From an uncultured Collinsella sp. (GTDB lineage Bacteria; Actinomycetota; Coriobacteriia; Coriobacteriales; Coriobacteriaceae), in the NCBI GenBank assembly GCA_902475445.1, contig CABRZN010000003.1, forward strand, positions 1 to 49,708: a stretch of 49,708 nucleotides of DNA, given 5' to 3'. The notes beneath the pieces are model-generated. The model did no database searches. It saw only the letters and a program-made list of their open reading frames with translations, and had not been told where the DNA came from. Made by a program: the position numbers and the translations under genes. This document shows positions 1 to 10,213 of the stretch, piece after piece (the first letter of the stretch is position 1; every line of letters begins with the position of its first letter).

Positions 1-1
1 C

Positions 2-688
2 GAGCGCACGGCCGAGGTGCTTGGTCGCGGCGGCCTGGCGCTGATCCCGACCGAGACGGTCTACGGTGTCGCCGTGGCGGTCAACGCCTTCTCGGATGCC
101 GTTCCGCAAGATACAAGTGAGTCTCTGCCGTGGCCGCGCGACCCGCAGGCCACCGTCAACGGCGCCGCGGTCCCCGCGCTCGGTACCGGTTATCGCCGTA
201 TCTTTACCCTCAAACAACGCGAACTCACGCAAACCGTCGCCTGGCTGGTCGATGGGGCCGAGGCGCTCGACCGCTATGGCGTGGATATCCCTAACGAGGC
301 CCGCGTGCTCGCCCGAAGATGTTGGCCGGGCGCGTTGACCATCGTGGTCAAAGCGGCTCCCTGCGTGCCGACCTTTATGCGCGCTGCCGACGGCACCGTC
401 GCCCTGCGCGCGTCGGCCTCTCCCGTGGTGCAAGCGCTCATCCGCGTCTGCGGCAGCCCGCTTGCCTGCACGAGCGCCAACACGCACGGTGCACCCGCGC
501 CGGCAAGTTTCGCCACGGTGGAGGACCGCATCCTGGAGGGGGTCGATGTAGCCGTCGACGCCGGCGAGACCCCGTGCCGCGATGCCTCGACCATCGTGTC
601 GTTCCAGCACGGCGAGCTCCAGATCTTGCGCCAAGGCGCACTTCCCGCATCAGAGATCGAACGGGTCCTGTCCGACCCGATGCAATAG
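2..688 (+). CDS. tsaC: Sua5/YrdC-family L-threonylcarbamoyladenylate synthase (5' partial)
   Basis: The enzyme family makes threonylcarbamoyl-AMP from threonine, bicarbonate and ATP for the t6A37 modification of ANN-decoding tRNAs. The reading frame is open to the window edge, so the true start is probably upstream; the first in-frame GTG is at 17. Visible family features are the early GLALIPTETVYGVA segment (substrate pocket), RIFTLKQRE in place of the usual K-x-R region, WPGALTIVVKA, and the late CTSANTHGAP segment. Between VYGVA and RIFTLKQR there is an insertion of about 35 residues rich in Pro and Ala that the usual compact domain lacks. The next gene, glpK, starts 13 bases after the stop, so the two may be co-transcribed. 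The family is fairly sure; activity despite the insertion is inferred. Confidence 0.75.
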   Translation, partial: ERTAEVLGRGGLALIPTETVYGVAVAVNAFSDAVPQDTSESLPWPRDPQATVNGAAVPALGTGYRRIFTLKQRELTQTVAWLVDGAEALDRYGVDIPNEARVLARRCWPGALTIVVKAAPCVPTFMRAADGTVALRASASPVVQALIRVCGSPLACTSANTHGAPAPASFATVEDRILEGVDVAVDAGETPCRDASTIVSFQHGELQILRQGALPASEIERVLSDPMQ

Positions 689-701
689 AAAGGTGCAAGC
701 G

Positions 702-2243
702 ATGTCATTGAATCTAGGCAGCCTGGGCATGGAAGATGCCTCGTTTGGCTTTGGCGGTTCCTACATCATGGCGCTCGACTGTGGCACTACCTCGGTACTC
801 GCAACCATTGTCGACGAGTATGGCTGCATCGTCGCCCAGGCGCGCCGCAGCGTCAAAACCAGTTTTCCACGCCCCGGTTGGGTAGAACAGGACCCCATGG
901 TGGTCCTCGCCAGCCAGATCGCGGTCATGATGGAGGTCCAGTTTAAGAGCGGTATCCATTCCGACCGCATCGCCGCCATCGGCATCTCCAACCAGCGCGA
1001 GACCACGGTGGTCTGGGACCGTGTGAGCGGCCAGCCCATCTACAACGCCATCGTATGGCAGTGTCGTCGCACCGCGCCCCTGATCGACAAGCTGGTCGAG
1101 CAGGGCGCAGAAGGGCTGGTGCGCTCCCGCACGGGGCTTACGCTCGACCCGTATTTCTCGGCCTCCAAGGTGCAGTGGATTCTCGATAACGTCGACGGTG
1201 CGCGTGAGAGCGCGGCGGCGGGCGACCTCATGTTCGGCACCATCGACACCTGGCTCATCTACAACCTCACCGGCGGTCAGGTCTTTGCCACCGACTACAC
1301 CAATGCCAGCCGCACCGCGCTCTTTAATATCCATGCGCTCGATTGGGACGACGATCTGCTGGCGCTTTTCGACGTCCCACGTTCCATGATGCCCGAGGTT
1401 CGTTGGAGCTCGGGCGACTACGGCCGCGTCGCGAGCGACATCATGACCAACATGCCACCCATCATGGGCGTGGCGGGCGACCAGCAGGCGTCGCTGTTCG
1501 GCCACTGCTGCTTCCATCCCGGCCAGACCAAAAACACCTATGGCACGGGTTGCTTTATGCTCATGAACACCGGCGACGAGATCGTCGAATCCAAGAACGG
1601 TCTGGTCTCCACGATCGGTATCGCCGCGGACGGCAAAATCAGCTATGCGCTCGAGGGTTCTATCTTTGCCGCCGGCTCAACCATGAACTGGCTGCGCAAC
1701 AACATGGGCATCATCTCGAGCGTGAGTGAGTCCGCGCAACTCGCCACTTCGATCAGCGACAACGAGGGCTGCTACTTCGTCCCCGCCTTCGCAGGCCTGG
1801 GCGCTCCCTGGTGGGACCCGCGTGCTCGCGGTATCGTGTGCGGCCTGACCGGCGCCTCGAGTCGCGCGACCATTGTACGTGCGGCCTGCGAGTCCATGGC
1901 CTACCAGAGTTATGACGTGCTACGCGCCATGGAGCAGGACGTGGGACTTTCGATTGAGCGCCTGTCCGTCGATGGCGGTGCCTCGCGCAACGAGTTCATC
2001 ATGCAATTCCAGGCCGATCTGCTGGATATCCCCGTGCTGCAGTGCGAGACGGTGGAGACCACGGCGATCGGCGCCGCGTACTTGGCGGGCCTTGCTGTCG
2101 GCTATTGGGAGGATTTGGAGGAGCTGGAGCAAAACGCTCAGATCGTCAAAGTCTTCCATCCTCACATGTCCGCCGAGCGCCGTGAGAGCAACCTCGCTGG
2201 TTGGCGTGATGCCGTCAAGCGTTCGCTCAACACCGCTCAGTAG
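702..2243 (+). CDS. glpK: glycerol kinase
   Basis: Glycerol kinase phosphorylates glycerol to sn-glycerol 3-phosphate with ATP in the cytoplasm. The 513-residue protein has the FGGY-kinase layout: phosphate-1 loop IMALDCGTTS near residue 23, then SNQRETTVVWDR, the IVWQCRRTAPLID substrate-site block, DTWLIYNLTGG, TDYTNASRTALFNIH, GVAGDQQASLFG, KNTYGTGCFMLMNTG and the C-terminal VDGGASRNEFIMQFQADLL. The start at 702 is chosen because an AAAGGTG ribosome site lies just upstream, giving an N-terminal extension of about 20 residues compared with E. coli GlpK. The frame is open further upstream, but that part overlaps the previous gene out of frame. No glycerol facilitator or GlpD is adjacent, so its local partner genes are elsewhere. 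Confidence 0.95.
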   Translation: MSLNLGSLGMEDASFGFGGSYIMALDCGTTSVLATIVDEYGCIVAQARRSVKTSFPRPGWVEQDPMVVLASQIAVMMEVQFKSGIHSDRIAAIGISNQRETTVVWDRVSGQPIYNAIVWQCRRTAPLIDKLVEQGAEGLVRSRTGLTLDPYFSASKVQWILDNVDGARESAAAGDLMFGTIDTWLIYNLTGGQVFATDYTNASRTALFNIHALDWDDDLLALFDVPRSMMPEVRWSSGDYGRVASDIMTNMPPIMGVAGDQQASLFGHCCFHPGQTKNTYGTGCFMLMNTGDEIVESKNGLVSTIGIAADGKISYALEGSIFAAGSTMNWLRNNMGIISSVSESAQLATSISDNEGCYFVPAFAGLGAPWWDPRARGIVCGLTGASSRATIVRAACESMAYQSYDVLRAMEQDVGLSIERLSVDGGASRNEFIMQFQADLLDIPVLQCETVETTAIGAAYLAGLAVGYWEDLEELEQNAQIVKVFHPHMSAERRESNLAGWRDAVKRSLNTAQ

Positions 2244-2365
2244 GGTTGCGACGAGCTGCTCGATACAACAAACCGTTAAACTTATGCACGGCGCGCGGCA
2301 ACAACGTCGCCATGCGTCTTGTCAGCAAGGCCATCTTCCGGCCGCAATGAAAGGGGCATCAACCC

Positions 2366-3013
2366 ATGACCGTCACCTACGATACGTCCCGTGTGACGCT
2401 TGTCGACCATCCGCTCGTCCAGCACAAGCTGTCGATCCTGCGCGACAAGAGCACCGGCACCAACCAGTTCCGCCAGCTCGTGCGCGAGCTCGCACTTTTT
2501 GACGGCTACGAGGCCATGCGCGACCTGCCCATGGAAGACGTCGAGGTCGAGACCCCCATCACCACCGCAACGTTTAAGCAGCTCGCCGGCAAAAAGCTCG
2601 CCATCGTTCCCATCCTGCGTGCGGGTCTCGGCATGGTCGACGGCATCCTCGACTTGGTACCCTCCGCTCGCGTGGGCCACATCGGCATGGAGCGCGACGA
2701 GGTCACCCACGAGCCGCATGAGTATTACTGCAAGATGCCCAAGGATATCGACCAGCGCATCTGCCTGGTTGTCGACCCCATGCTCGCCACGGGCGGTTCG
2801 GCCGAGATGGCCATCAGCTACCTGCGCGAGCGCGGTGTCAAGGACATCCGCATGCTGTGCATCGTCGCCGCGCCCGAGGGCCTCAAGTCACTGACCGAAA
2901 AGGACCCCGACGTACATATTTATACGTGCGCCATCGATGACCATCTCAACGAGGCCGCCTACATCGTTCCCGGCCTGGGCGACGCCGGCGACCGCATCTA
3001 CGGCACGCTCTAG
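2366..3013 (+). CDS. upp: uracil phosphoribosyltransferase
   Basis: Salvage enzyme that joins uracil to PRPP to make UMP. The 215-residue length fits the family (about 208-215). It carries the Type I PRTase PRPP loop as VVDPMLATGGSAEMAI around residues 132-147, the IVPILRAGLGMVDG segment, and the C-terminal uracil-binding stretch ending IVPGLGDAGDRIYGTL. The ATG at 2366 follows an AAAGGGG ribosome site. It lies 122 bases after glpK with no clear terminator between them, and about 280 bases before the ATP synthase genes. No uracil permease is present here. Confidence 0.95.
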   Translation: MTVTYDTSRVTLVDHPLVQHKLSILRDKSTGTNQFRQLVRELALFDGYEAMRDLPMEDVEVETPITTATFKQLAGKKLAIVPILRAGLGMVDGILDLVPSARVGHIGMERDEVTHEPHEYYCKMPKDIDQRICLVVDPMLATGGSAEMAISYLRERGVKDIRMLCIVAAPEGLKSLTEKDPDVHIYTCAIDDHLNEAAYIVPGLGDAGDRIYGTL

Positions 3014-3054
3014 TCGCTGGGCTAAACGGCCGCGGCTGCAAATACGAAGAAACG

Positions 3055-3089
3055 GTGCGCGCGGACGAACAAAAGGCGACCGCGCGCAC
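3055..3089. terminator. GC hairpin downstream of upp (weak terminator candidate)
   Basis: A perfect 10-bp stem, GTGCGCGCGG paired with CCGCGCGCAC, with a 15-base loop lies 42 bases after the upp stop. There is no run of T on its 3' side, so intrinsic termination is uncertain. It could instead be an mRNA-stabilising 3' hairpin. The rest of the 3014-3200 gap holds nothing else I recognise. Confidence 0.35.
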
Positions 3090-3204
3090 TCCTGTTAACG
3101 GACGTTTTGCCCTGCAGGGTTCGAGAAAAACGTATTACCGTACCTGCGGCATAAAGAAGGTCTTAAGAAAACGAACAGGTGCGTATTAACCGATGCTTTT
3201 TCGG

Positions 3205-3232
3205 TTGTACTTTAGCGATTGGCTCGTACAAT
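3205..3232 (+). promoter_or_regulatory. promoter of the ATP synthase operon
   Basis: TTGTAC (3205-3210) and TACAAT (3227-3232) are spaced by 16 bases, close to sigma-A consensus. Transcription would begin near 3239. That is downstream of the earliest possible start codon of the next frame (3219), which supports the later GTG at 3294 as the real start of the first gene. Confidence 0.65.
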
Positions 3233-3293
3233 AGTCACCAATGTTTGGCGGGAACTGTTCTGTGAAGCGTTAAAAAGGAAAGTGAGGACGCCA

Positions 3294-3605
3294 GTGTTTC
3301 AGATAGCCGATCTGCTCGCTATCGTTGCAGGCGCCATCGCGGGCGCAATTGCCTTCCTTCCCTTTGTCTTTACGCTCAAGCCGGTTCTTGACGATAAACA
3401 GAATGCGGACATGCTCAAGGGTATGGTGAGTCTGGCGGTCTCGGCAATCGCCCTGCTCGTCTTTACCTTGGTTGTGTTTGTGTTGTTCGGAGAGGCATTT
3501 CGCATGTTCCTCCTGGGCGAGGCGATCGGCTTCGTGGCCTTTATGGCCGCCTGCGCGGTTCGTGTCGCCAAGGCGCTGCGAGATCCTCATGAGGTCGAAA
3601 GGTAA
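3294..3605 (+). CDS. atpI: ATP synthase protein I-like small membrane protein
   Basis: A protein of about 103 residues with two or three hydrophobic stretches: DLLAIVAGAIAGAIAFLPFVF, a second helix SLAVSAIALLVFTLVVFVLFG, and a third near IGFVAFMAACAVRV. It is the first gene of the ATP synthase operon and ends three bases before atpB, the usual place of atpI (UncI), which helps assemble the c-ring in other bacteria. The GTG at 3294 is preferred because GAGGA lies five bases upstream and the operon promoter lies between this start and the earlier one. Sequence similarity to AtpI is weak at this length, so the name rests mainly on position and topology. Confidence 0.6.
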   Translation: MFQIADLLAIVAGAIAGAIAFLPFVFTLKPVLDDKQNADMLKGMVSLAVSAIALLVFTLVVFVLFGEAFRMFLLGEAIGFVAFMAACAVRVAKALRDPHEVER

Positions 3606-3608
3606 GTC

Positions 3609-4412
3609 GTGGAAATTTTTGAAAAGCTGCCTGATGAGATTAATCATCTGGTCAGCGAGTTCAGCTCCACCCCTGTCGTGGGCGATCTGAGCTGCGGCAT
3701 CACGCAGTACTCGTTTTGGCTGATCGTCTCCACGATCGTGCTCCTGATCGTCCTGGCCGTGTTCAAGAAGAAGCAGACCCTGGTTCCCAAGGGCTTCTTC
3801 GTCAACGGTTTCGAGTACATCATCGAGTACGTCGAGAACGATATCGGCAAGGGTGTCGTGGGTGAGAACTGGAAGAAGCACTTCCCGTTCCTGTGCTCGC
3901 TTTTCCTGTTCATCCTGATCAATAACATGATCGGCCTGATTCCGGGAATGAAGCCCGGCACCGGCGCAATCGGCTCCACCGCCGCACTCGCCATTTTCGC
4001 CTTCGTGTACTTCATCTACTACGGATGCAAGGCTCACGGCGTGATCGGCTACATCAAGAGCCTCGCCCCGCAGGGCGTGAGCTTCCCGATGAACGTGCTC
4101 GTGTGGGTCGTCGAGCTTTTCTCGACCTTCCTGCGCCTCATCACGCTCGCCGTCCGTCTGTTCTGCAACATGTTCGCAGGACACGTGGTCATGGGCTCGT
4201 TCGCCATCATGGCGAGCATGTTCATGCAGCCGCTGCTTCAGCAGGTTTCCGCGGCCCACGCCGTTGGCGCCCTGCCTTCGCTGGCCTGGCTTGCCATCCT
4301 CATCCTGATCTATGCGATCGAGCTTGTGGTCGGCGCCATCCAGGCTTACGTCTTCACGGTCCTTACCGCCGTGTATGTCTCCGAGGCAGAGGAGGTCGCG
4401 GAGGAGGAGTAG
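3609..4412 (+). CDS. atpB: F1Fo ATP synthase subunit a
   Basis: Membrane subunit that forms the two proton half-channels against the c-ring. The 267-residue protein has five to six hydrophobic helices. It shows the essential arginine helix as LRLITLAVRLFCNMFAGH, the FPFLCSLFLFILINNMIGLIPG segment and the C-terminal helix ILILIYAIELVVGAIQAYVFTVLTAVYVSEA. Translation starts at GTG 3609 after AAAGG in the end of the previous gene. The operon continues with atpE after a 124-base gap, the largest within the cluster, which holds the strong ribosome site for atpE. Confidence 0.95.
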   Translation: MEIFEKLPDEINHLVSEFSSTPVVGDLSCGITQYSFWLIVSTIVLLIVLAVFKKKQTLVPKGFFVNGFEYIIEYVENDIGKGVVGENWKKHFPFLCSLFLFILINNMIGLIPGMKPGTGAIGSTAALAIFAFVYFIYYGCKAHGVIGYIKSLAPQGVSFPMNVLVWVVELFSTFLRLITLAVRLFCNMFAGHVVMGSFAIMASMFMQPLLQQVSAAHAVGALPSLAWLAILILIYAIELVVGAIQAYVFTVLTAVYVSEAEEVAEEE

Positions 4413-4536
4413 TCTTCCGTTCGCGCCTTAAAGGTAAGGTAATTCGTTAAACCGCCGGTGCCCGTACCCATGGAGCCCGGCAGTTATAAAAAGGTTATCC
4501 TGCGTGAAATAAGACACGCACGACAAAGGAGGAATC

Positions 4537-4731
4537 GTGGGAGTTATCGGTTACGGTCTCGGTGTTATCGGCGCTGGTCTTGCTATCGGCCTGTCTGCTC
4601 TGGGTGCTACGGGTGCTATGGCCCGTCAGCCTGAGGTCCAGGGCCGCGTGTTCACCGTCTTCATCATGGGCTCCGCCTTCGGCGAGGCTCTGGCTCTGAT
4701 CGGCTTCGTTGTCGCGCTGATCGTTAAATAG
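4537..4731 (+). CDS. atpE: F1Fo ATP synthase subunit c
   Basis: Proteolipid that forms the rotating ring. It is only 64 residues, shorter than the 70-89 residues common for bacterial c subunits; helix 1 starts almost at the N-terminus. The loop ARQPEVQG joins the two helices, and the ion-carrying glutamate is in GSAFGEALALIG. The positions that ligate Na+ in Ilyobacter-type rings are hydrophobic or alanine here: Ile replaces the Gln two residues after the GxGxx glycine pattern, and Ala follows the Glu instead of Ser. That points to proton coupling. The start is GTG 4537 behind a perfect AAAGGAGG; an in-frame stop at 4510 excludes a much longer form. Confidence 0.95.
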   Translation: MGVIGYGLGVIGAGLAIGLSALGATGAMARQPEVQGRVFTVFIMGSAFGEALALIGFVVALIVK

Positions 4732-4746
4732 CACGGAGCGTCAAGT

Positions 4747-5349
4747 ATGAATCTTTCATCCCAGAAGAGCGCGATCGCACTCTCCGCGTCCGCGGCCGCG
4801 CTGCTCATGCCGGTTTCCGCGTTCGCTGAGGACGGCGCTGCCGGTGCGGACATCCTCATCCCTAAGATGGCGGAGTTCATCCCGGCGCTTATCGCCTTCC
4901 TGATTATCTGGATCGTGCTGGCCAAGGTCGCCCTGCCGGGCATCATGAAAACCATGGAGGAGCGCGGCAAGAAGATTGAGGAGAGCCTCGACGAGGCCGA
5001 GAAGACCAAGCAGGAGGCTATCGCCAAGCGCGCTGAGTCCGACTCGATCGTCACCGACGCCCGTCGTCAGGCTGCCGACATCGTTCTCGAGGCCCGTAAG
5101 GACGCCGAGTCCGAGCGCGCCCGTATCATCGAGGCTGCTCACAAGGAGGCCGAGGAGATCATCGCCAAGGCCCATACGACCGTCGAGGACGAGCGCAAGT
5201 CCATCTACGCCGGTGCCGCGAGCTCCATCGCCGATCTGTCCGTTGCCGTCGCCACCAAGATCGTGGGCGAGGCACTCGAGGACGAGGCCGAGCAGAAGAA
5301 GCTCATCGAGCGCTACATCCAGGAAGCAGGTAGCCTGAATGCCGACTAG
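4747..5349 (+). CDS. atpF: F1Fo ATP synthase subunit b with an N-terminal signal-like segment
   Basis: Peripheral stalk subunit. Its 200 residues comprise a first hydrophobic segment (about residues 8-26) ending PVSAFAED, which looks like a cleavable signal sequence, then a second hydrophobic helix FIPALIAFLIIWIVLAKVALPG (about 39-60), then a long charged coiled coil (EERGKKIEESLDEAEK onward) that binds subunits delta and alpha. Typical b subunits have just one membrane helix, so the first segment is extra. It overlaps atpH by 11 bases, suggesting translational coupling. Confidence 0.93.
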   Translation: MNLSSQKSAIALSASAAALLMPVSAFAEDGAAGADILIPKMAEFIPALIAFLIIWIVLAKVALPGIMKTMEERGKKIEESLDEAEKTKQEAIAKRAESDSIVTDARRQAADIVLEARKDAESERARIIEAAHKEAEEIIAKAHTTVEDERKSIYAGAASSIADLSVAVATKIVGEALEDEAEQKKLIERYIQEAGSLNAD

Positions 5350-5815
5350 CCGCTATCAGGACAAGGTGCTCGAGACCTACGCGCGCTCCCTTCTGGAAGC
5401 CGCTAAGGCCGAGAACCATGTGTTCGAGGACCTCGAGATGATCGAGCGCCTGGCTTCTGCCAGCCCCGAGATCATCGCCGTGCTCGACACCATGTCCAAG
5501 CGCGACCAGCTCGACCTTCTTCCCAAGGTGGCAGCTGCCTTTAAGTATGTTGCCGAGGAAGACGAGGATGTAGTGGGCGTGACCGTCACCACGGCGATCC
5601 CGCTCGACGACGAGCTGCGTCAAACCATCACTAAGAAATGCGAGCAGGACTTCGGCCGCAAGGTATTCCTTATCGAGCAGGTCGACCCGTCTATCGTGGG
5701 CGGCCTGGTGCTCGAGGCCCGCGGCGAGCGTCGTGACATTTCCGTCAAGACGCAGCTGCGCATCGCGCAGGAGACCCTCGCAAACTCTGCTAATTCGTAC
5801 GGAGGTGAAGCCTAA
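5339..5815 (+). CDS. atpH: F1Fo ATP synthase subunit delta
   Basis: Links F1 to the peripheral stalk. The 158-residue protein is a little shorter than the usual 175-180. It has the family's helical N-domain (YARSLLEAAKAENHVFEDLEMI) and the C-terminal pattern EQVDPSIVGGLVLEARGERRDISVKTQL, which matches the conserved IGG-x-hydrophobic-x5-D-x-S block. It begins inside the end of atpF and its TAA overlaps the ATG of atpA by one base, so the three genes are tightly coupled. Confidence 0.93.
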   Translation: MPTSRYQDKVLETYARSLLEAAKAENHVFEDLEMIERLASASPEIIAVLDTMSKRDQLDLLPKVAAAFKYVAEEDEDVVGVTVTTAIPLDDELRQTITKKCEQDFGRKVFLIEQVDPSIVGGLVLEARGERRDISVKTQLRIAQETLANSANSYGGEA

Positions 5816-7413
5816 TGTCCGAAACCCTCAATGCCCAGGATATCGCCAAGAAACTGCAGGAGCAGCTCACGAGCCTCTCCGCGACGGTCGATACGCATGA
5901 GGTTTCAACGGTCGACGAGGTAGGCGACGGCATCGCGCGCGTCTCCGGCCTCAAGAGCGCCATGGCAGGCGAGCTTCTGGAGTTCAAGAGCTCCGATACC
6001 GGTGAGACCGTCTTCGGCCTTGCCCAGAACCTTGACCGTGACGAGGTCGGCGCCGTTCTGTTTGGTGCCGTCGACTCCATCAAGGAAGGCGACGAGTGCC
6101 GCACCACTGGCCGCATTATGGATATCCCCGTGAGCCGCGCCATGCTCGGCCGCGTCGTCAATCCGCTCGGCCAGCCCATCGACGGCCTGGGCGACATCGT
6201 CGCCACGCACCGTCGTCCCATTGAGTTCAAGGCCCCCGGCGTCATCGACCGTACCCCGGTGTGCGAGCCGGTTCAGACCGGCCTGTTGGCCATCGACTCC
6301 ATGGTGCCTATCGGCCGCGGTCAGCGAGAGCTCATCATCGGCGACCGTAAGACCGGTAAGACCGCCATTGCCATCGACGCTATCCTCAACCAGCGCGGCA
6401 AGGGCATGGTCTGCATCTATGTCGCCATCGGCCAGAAGGCCTCCACGGTTGCCAACATCCGCGAGACCCTCGCTCAGCACGGTGCGCTCGACTACACCAT
6501 CATCGTTTCGGCCACCGCTGCCGATTCCGCCCCTATGCAGTACATCGCGCCTATGGCCGGTGCCGCTATCGGCGAGTTCTTCATGTACAACGGCGAGGAC
6601 GGCAAGCCCGCCAGCGAGACCAACCCCGGCGGCCACGTGCTCGTCATCTACGACGACCTGTCCAAGCAGGCTGTGGCCTACCGTCAGATGTCGCTGACGC
6701 TGCATCGTCCGCCCGGACGCGAGGCCTATCCTGGCGACATCTTCTACCTGCACTCTCGTCTGCTCGAGCGTGCCGTCAAGATGTCCAAGAAGAACGGTTA
6801 TGGCTCCATGACGGCTCTGCCGATCATCGAGACCCAGGACGGCGACGTCTCGGCCTACATTCCGACCAACGTCATTTCCATTACTGATGGTCAGATCTAC
6901 CTGCAGTCCGAGCTCTTCTTCCAGGGCCAGCGCCCGGCAGTTGACGTGGGCATTTCCGTGTCCCGCGTCGGTGGCGACGCGCAGACCAAGGCTATGAAGC
7001 AGGTCGCCGGCAACCTCCGTCTGGACCTCGCTTCGTACCAGGAGCTCGCCGGCTTTACGCAGTTCGGCTCCGACCTCGACGAGGCTACTCAGAAGCAGCT
7101 GACCCATGGTGCCCGCATGACCGAGCTCCTGAAGCAGCCGCGTTACAAGCCGTTTGAGGTTGGCGAGCAGATCGTTACGCTGTTCGCTGGCAACGAGGGC
7201 TTCCTGGATGACCTGGAGATCGCCGACGTGCTGCCTTTCCGTGCCGAGCTCATCGAGTACATGGACAATGGCTTTGGCTCGCTGCTCGACAAGGTTCGCG
7301 CCAAGAAGATCGATGATGACACCAAGGCTGAGCTCTTGCGCGTCATCGGCGACTTCAAGCAGCAGTTCATGGCCAAGCACCATTCGGATGTTTCTGGATC
7401 AGAGGAGAACTAA
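5815..7413 (+). CDS. atpA: F1Fo ATP synthase subunit alpha
   Basis: Non-catalytic nucleotide-binding subunit of F1, alternating with beta in the hexamer. The 532-residue protein has the P-loop GDRKTGKTA at about residues 176-184, the QRELIIG lead-in, the VIYDDLSKQAVAYRQMSL segment, and the signature PAVDVGISVSRVGGDAQTKAMKQVAGNLRLDLA. The start overlaps the previous stop, and atpG begins six bases after its TAA. It has a slightly extended acidic C-terminus. No oddities in frame or codon use. Confidence 0.97.
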   Translation: MSETLNAQDIAKKLQEQLTSLSATVDTHEVSTVDEVGDGIARVSGLKSAMAGELLEFKSSDTGETVFGLAQNLDRDEVGAVLFGAVDSIKEGDECRTTGRIMDIPVSRAMLGRVVNPLGQPIDGLGDIVATHRRPIEFKAPGVIDRTPVCEPVQTGLLAIDSMVPIGRGQRELIIGDRKTGKTAIAIDAILNQRGKGMVCIYVAIGQKASTVANIRETLAQHGALDYTIIVSATAADSAPMQYIAPMAGAAIGEFFMYNGEDGKPASETNPGGHVLVIYDDLSKQAVAYRQMSLTLHRPPGREAYPGDIFYLHSRLLERAVKMSKKNGYGSMTALPIIETQDGDVSAYIPTNVISITDGQIYLQSELFFQGQRPAVDVGISVSRVGGDAQTKAMKQVAGNLRLDLASYQELAGFTQFGSDLDEATQKQLTHGARMTELLKQPRYKPFEVGEQIVTLFAGNEGFLDDLEIADVLPFRAELIEYMDNGFGSLLDKVRAKKIDDDTKAELLRVIGDFKQQFMAKHHSDVSGSEEN

Positions 7414-7418
7414 GCCCC

Positions 7419-8326
7419 ATGGCCAACCTTCGCGACATTAAGAAGCGAATCTCCTCGGTTACCACGACCAAGCAGATCACGCGCACGATGGAGATGGTCT
7501 CTACGGCCAAGATCCGTCGTGCCCTCGATCGCTCCAAGCAGGCCGAGCCCTATAAGGAGGCGCTGACCGACGTCATGTTGACGGTCGCCGGCGACGCTTC
7601 CTGTTCGGGCACCGATCCCATGCTGCAGAAGCATGAGAACGTCAAGCATGGCCTGATTGTCGTTATTGCCTCGGACCGCGGCCTTGCCGGCGGTTTCAAT
7701 ACGACGGTGGAGCGCACGGCCGAAAAGCTCGCCGCTTCTTGGGCGAACGACGGCATCGAGTGCGAGATCATCGCGTGCGGGCGTAAGCCGGCCACGTATT
7801 TCCGTGACCGCGCAAACGTCGTCATGCACTTTGAGGGCAACTCCTCTGAGCCCGATTTCAATCAGGCCCGCATGATCTCCTCTCATATCTGCGATGCGTA
7901 TCGTGCCGGTGAGCTTGACCGTGTCGAGCTTGTCTACCACCACGCCAAGAATCGCGTGGATCAGGAGCTTCGCGTCGAGCATCTGTTGCCGCTCGACCCC
8001 GAGATGATCGCTATGGCCCACGGTCCGCGTAAGAACGAGACCGACGCCCCTAAGCGCATCTCGTCCACGTTCGAGTTCGTGCCCTCTCCCGAGCATGTTC
8101 TCGGCAAGCTTGTGCCGTCTTATATCCTGACGGTCATCTACCAGGCCCTGATCGATTCGGCGGCTGCCGAGCAGGGTGCACGCCGCAAGGCCATGCACTC
8201 CGCGACGGAAAACGCCACCGCGATCATCTCGACCCTTACCCGCACGTATAGTCGCGTGCGCCAGGCTTCGATCACGACCGAGATTAACGAGATCGTCGGC
8301 GGAGCCTCAGCATTGGAGGAACAGTA

Positions 8327-8327
<1 letters not shown>
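7419..8327 (+). CDS. atpG: F1Fo ATP synthase subunit gamma
   Basis: Central rotor shaft. The 302-residue protein has the N-terminal coiled-coil MANLRDIKKRISSVTTTKQITRTMEMVSTAKIRR-type signature, the SDRGLAGGFN block near residue 84, and the C-terminal partner helix SAAAEQGARRKAMHSATENATAII. Its TAA overlaps the atpD ATG by one base. Confidence 0.96.
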
Positions 8328-9781
<1,454 letters not shown>

Positions 9782-9784
9782 GTT

Positions 9785-10177
9785 ATGCGTATCCGCATCG
9801 TGTGCCCCGTGAGCTGCGCCTATGAGGGCGACGCTGCGTTTGTGTCGATTCCGTCCACGGATGGCGAGTTTGGCGTCCTGCCTGCTCACTCCAGCGAGAT
9901 CTGCACGATCGACCGCGGTTACGTTCGCGTTTCCGATAAGGCCATGGGCACTGTCGACCACACGTTTGCCGTGGCCGGCGGCTATGCCCAGGTTGCGGAC
10001 GATGTCGTGACCGTTCTCGCCGAGCGCGCTTGCGATTTGGCGACCGTCGATGCCGACAAGCTTAAAGCTGATATTCAAGGTTTTGAAGAGAAGCTGGGTA
10101 ATTTGTCGGAGGATGATGCACGCCGCGCCTACCTCTATAATGAAATCGCATGGTGTAAGCTCAAGCTTGCCCAATAG
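9785..10177 (+). CDS. atpC: F1Fo ATP synthase subunit epsilon
   Basis: Rotor subunit and regulator of F1. The 130-residue protein has the N-terminal beta-sandwich (SIPSTDGEFGVLPAHSSEICTIDRGYVRV) and a C-terminal helical hairpin (EEKLGNLSEDDARRAYLYNEIAWCKLKLAQ) that in other species inhibits ATP hydrolysis. The helical part has EDDARRA in place of the usual repeated A-rich R/A pattern. It is the last gene of the operon and is followed by a strong hairpin terminator. Confidence 0.94.
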   Translation: MRIRIVCPVSCAYEGDAAFVSIPSTDGEFGVLPAHSSEICTIDRGYVRVSDKAMGTVDHTFAVAGGYAQVADDVVTVLAERACDLATVDADKLKADIQGFEEKLGNLSEDDARRAYLYNEIAWCKLKLAQ

Positions 10178-10213
10178 TCAAACGATTTAGCGTTCGACCA
10201 TTTGCGAACACAT

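Noticed and set aside
2244..2365. Possible riboswitch or terminator between glpK and upp
   Set aside because: I found no strong hairpin with a T run and no recognisable aptamer pattern.
3100..3135. GGTTCGAG motif resembling a tRNA T-loop
   Set aside because: No cloverleaf could be drawn around it; acceptor, D and anticodon arms are missing.
4537..4731. Na+-coupled ATP synthase
   Set aside because: The Gln and Ser ligands of the Na+ c-ring site are replaced by Ile and Ala, leaving just the carboxylate, as in H+ rings.
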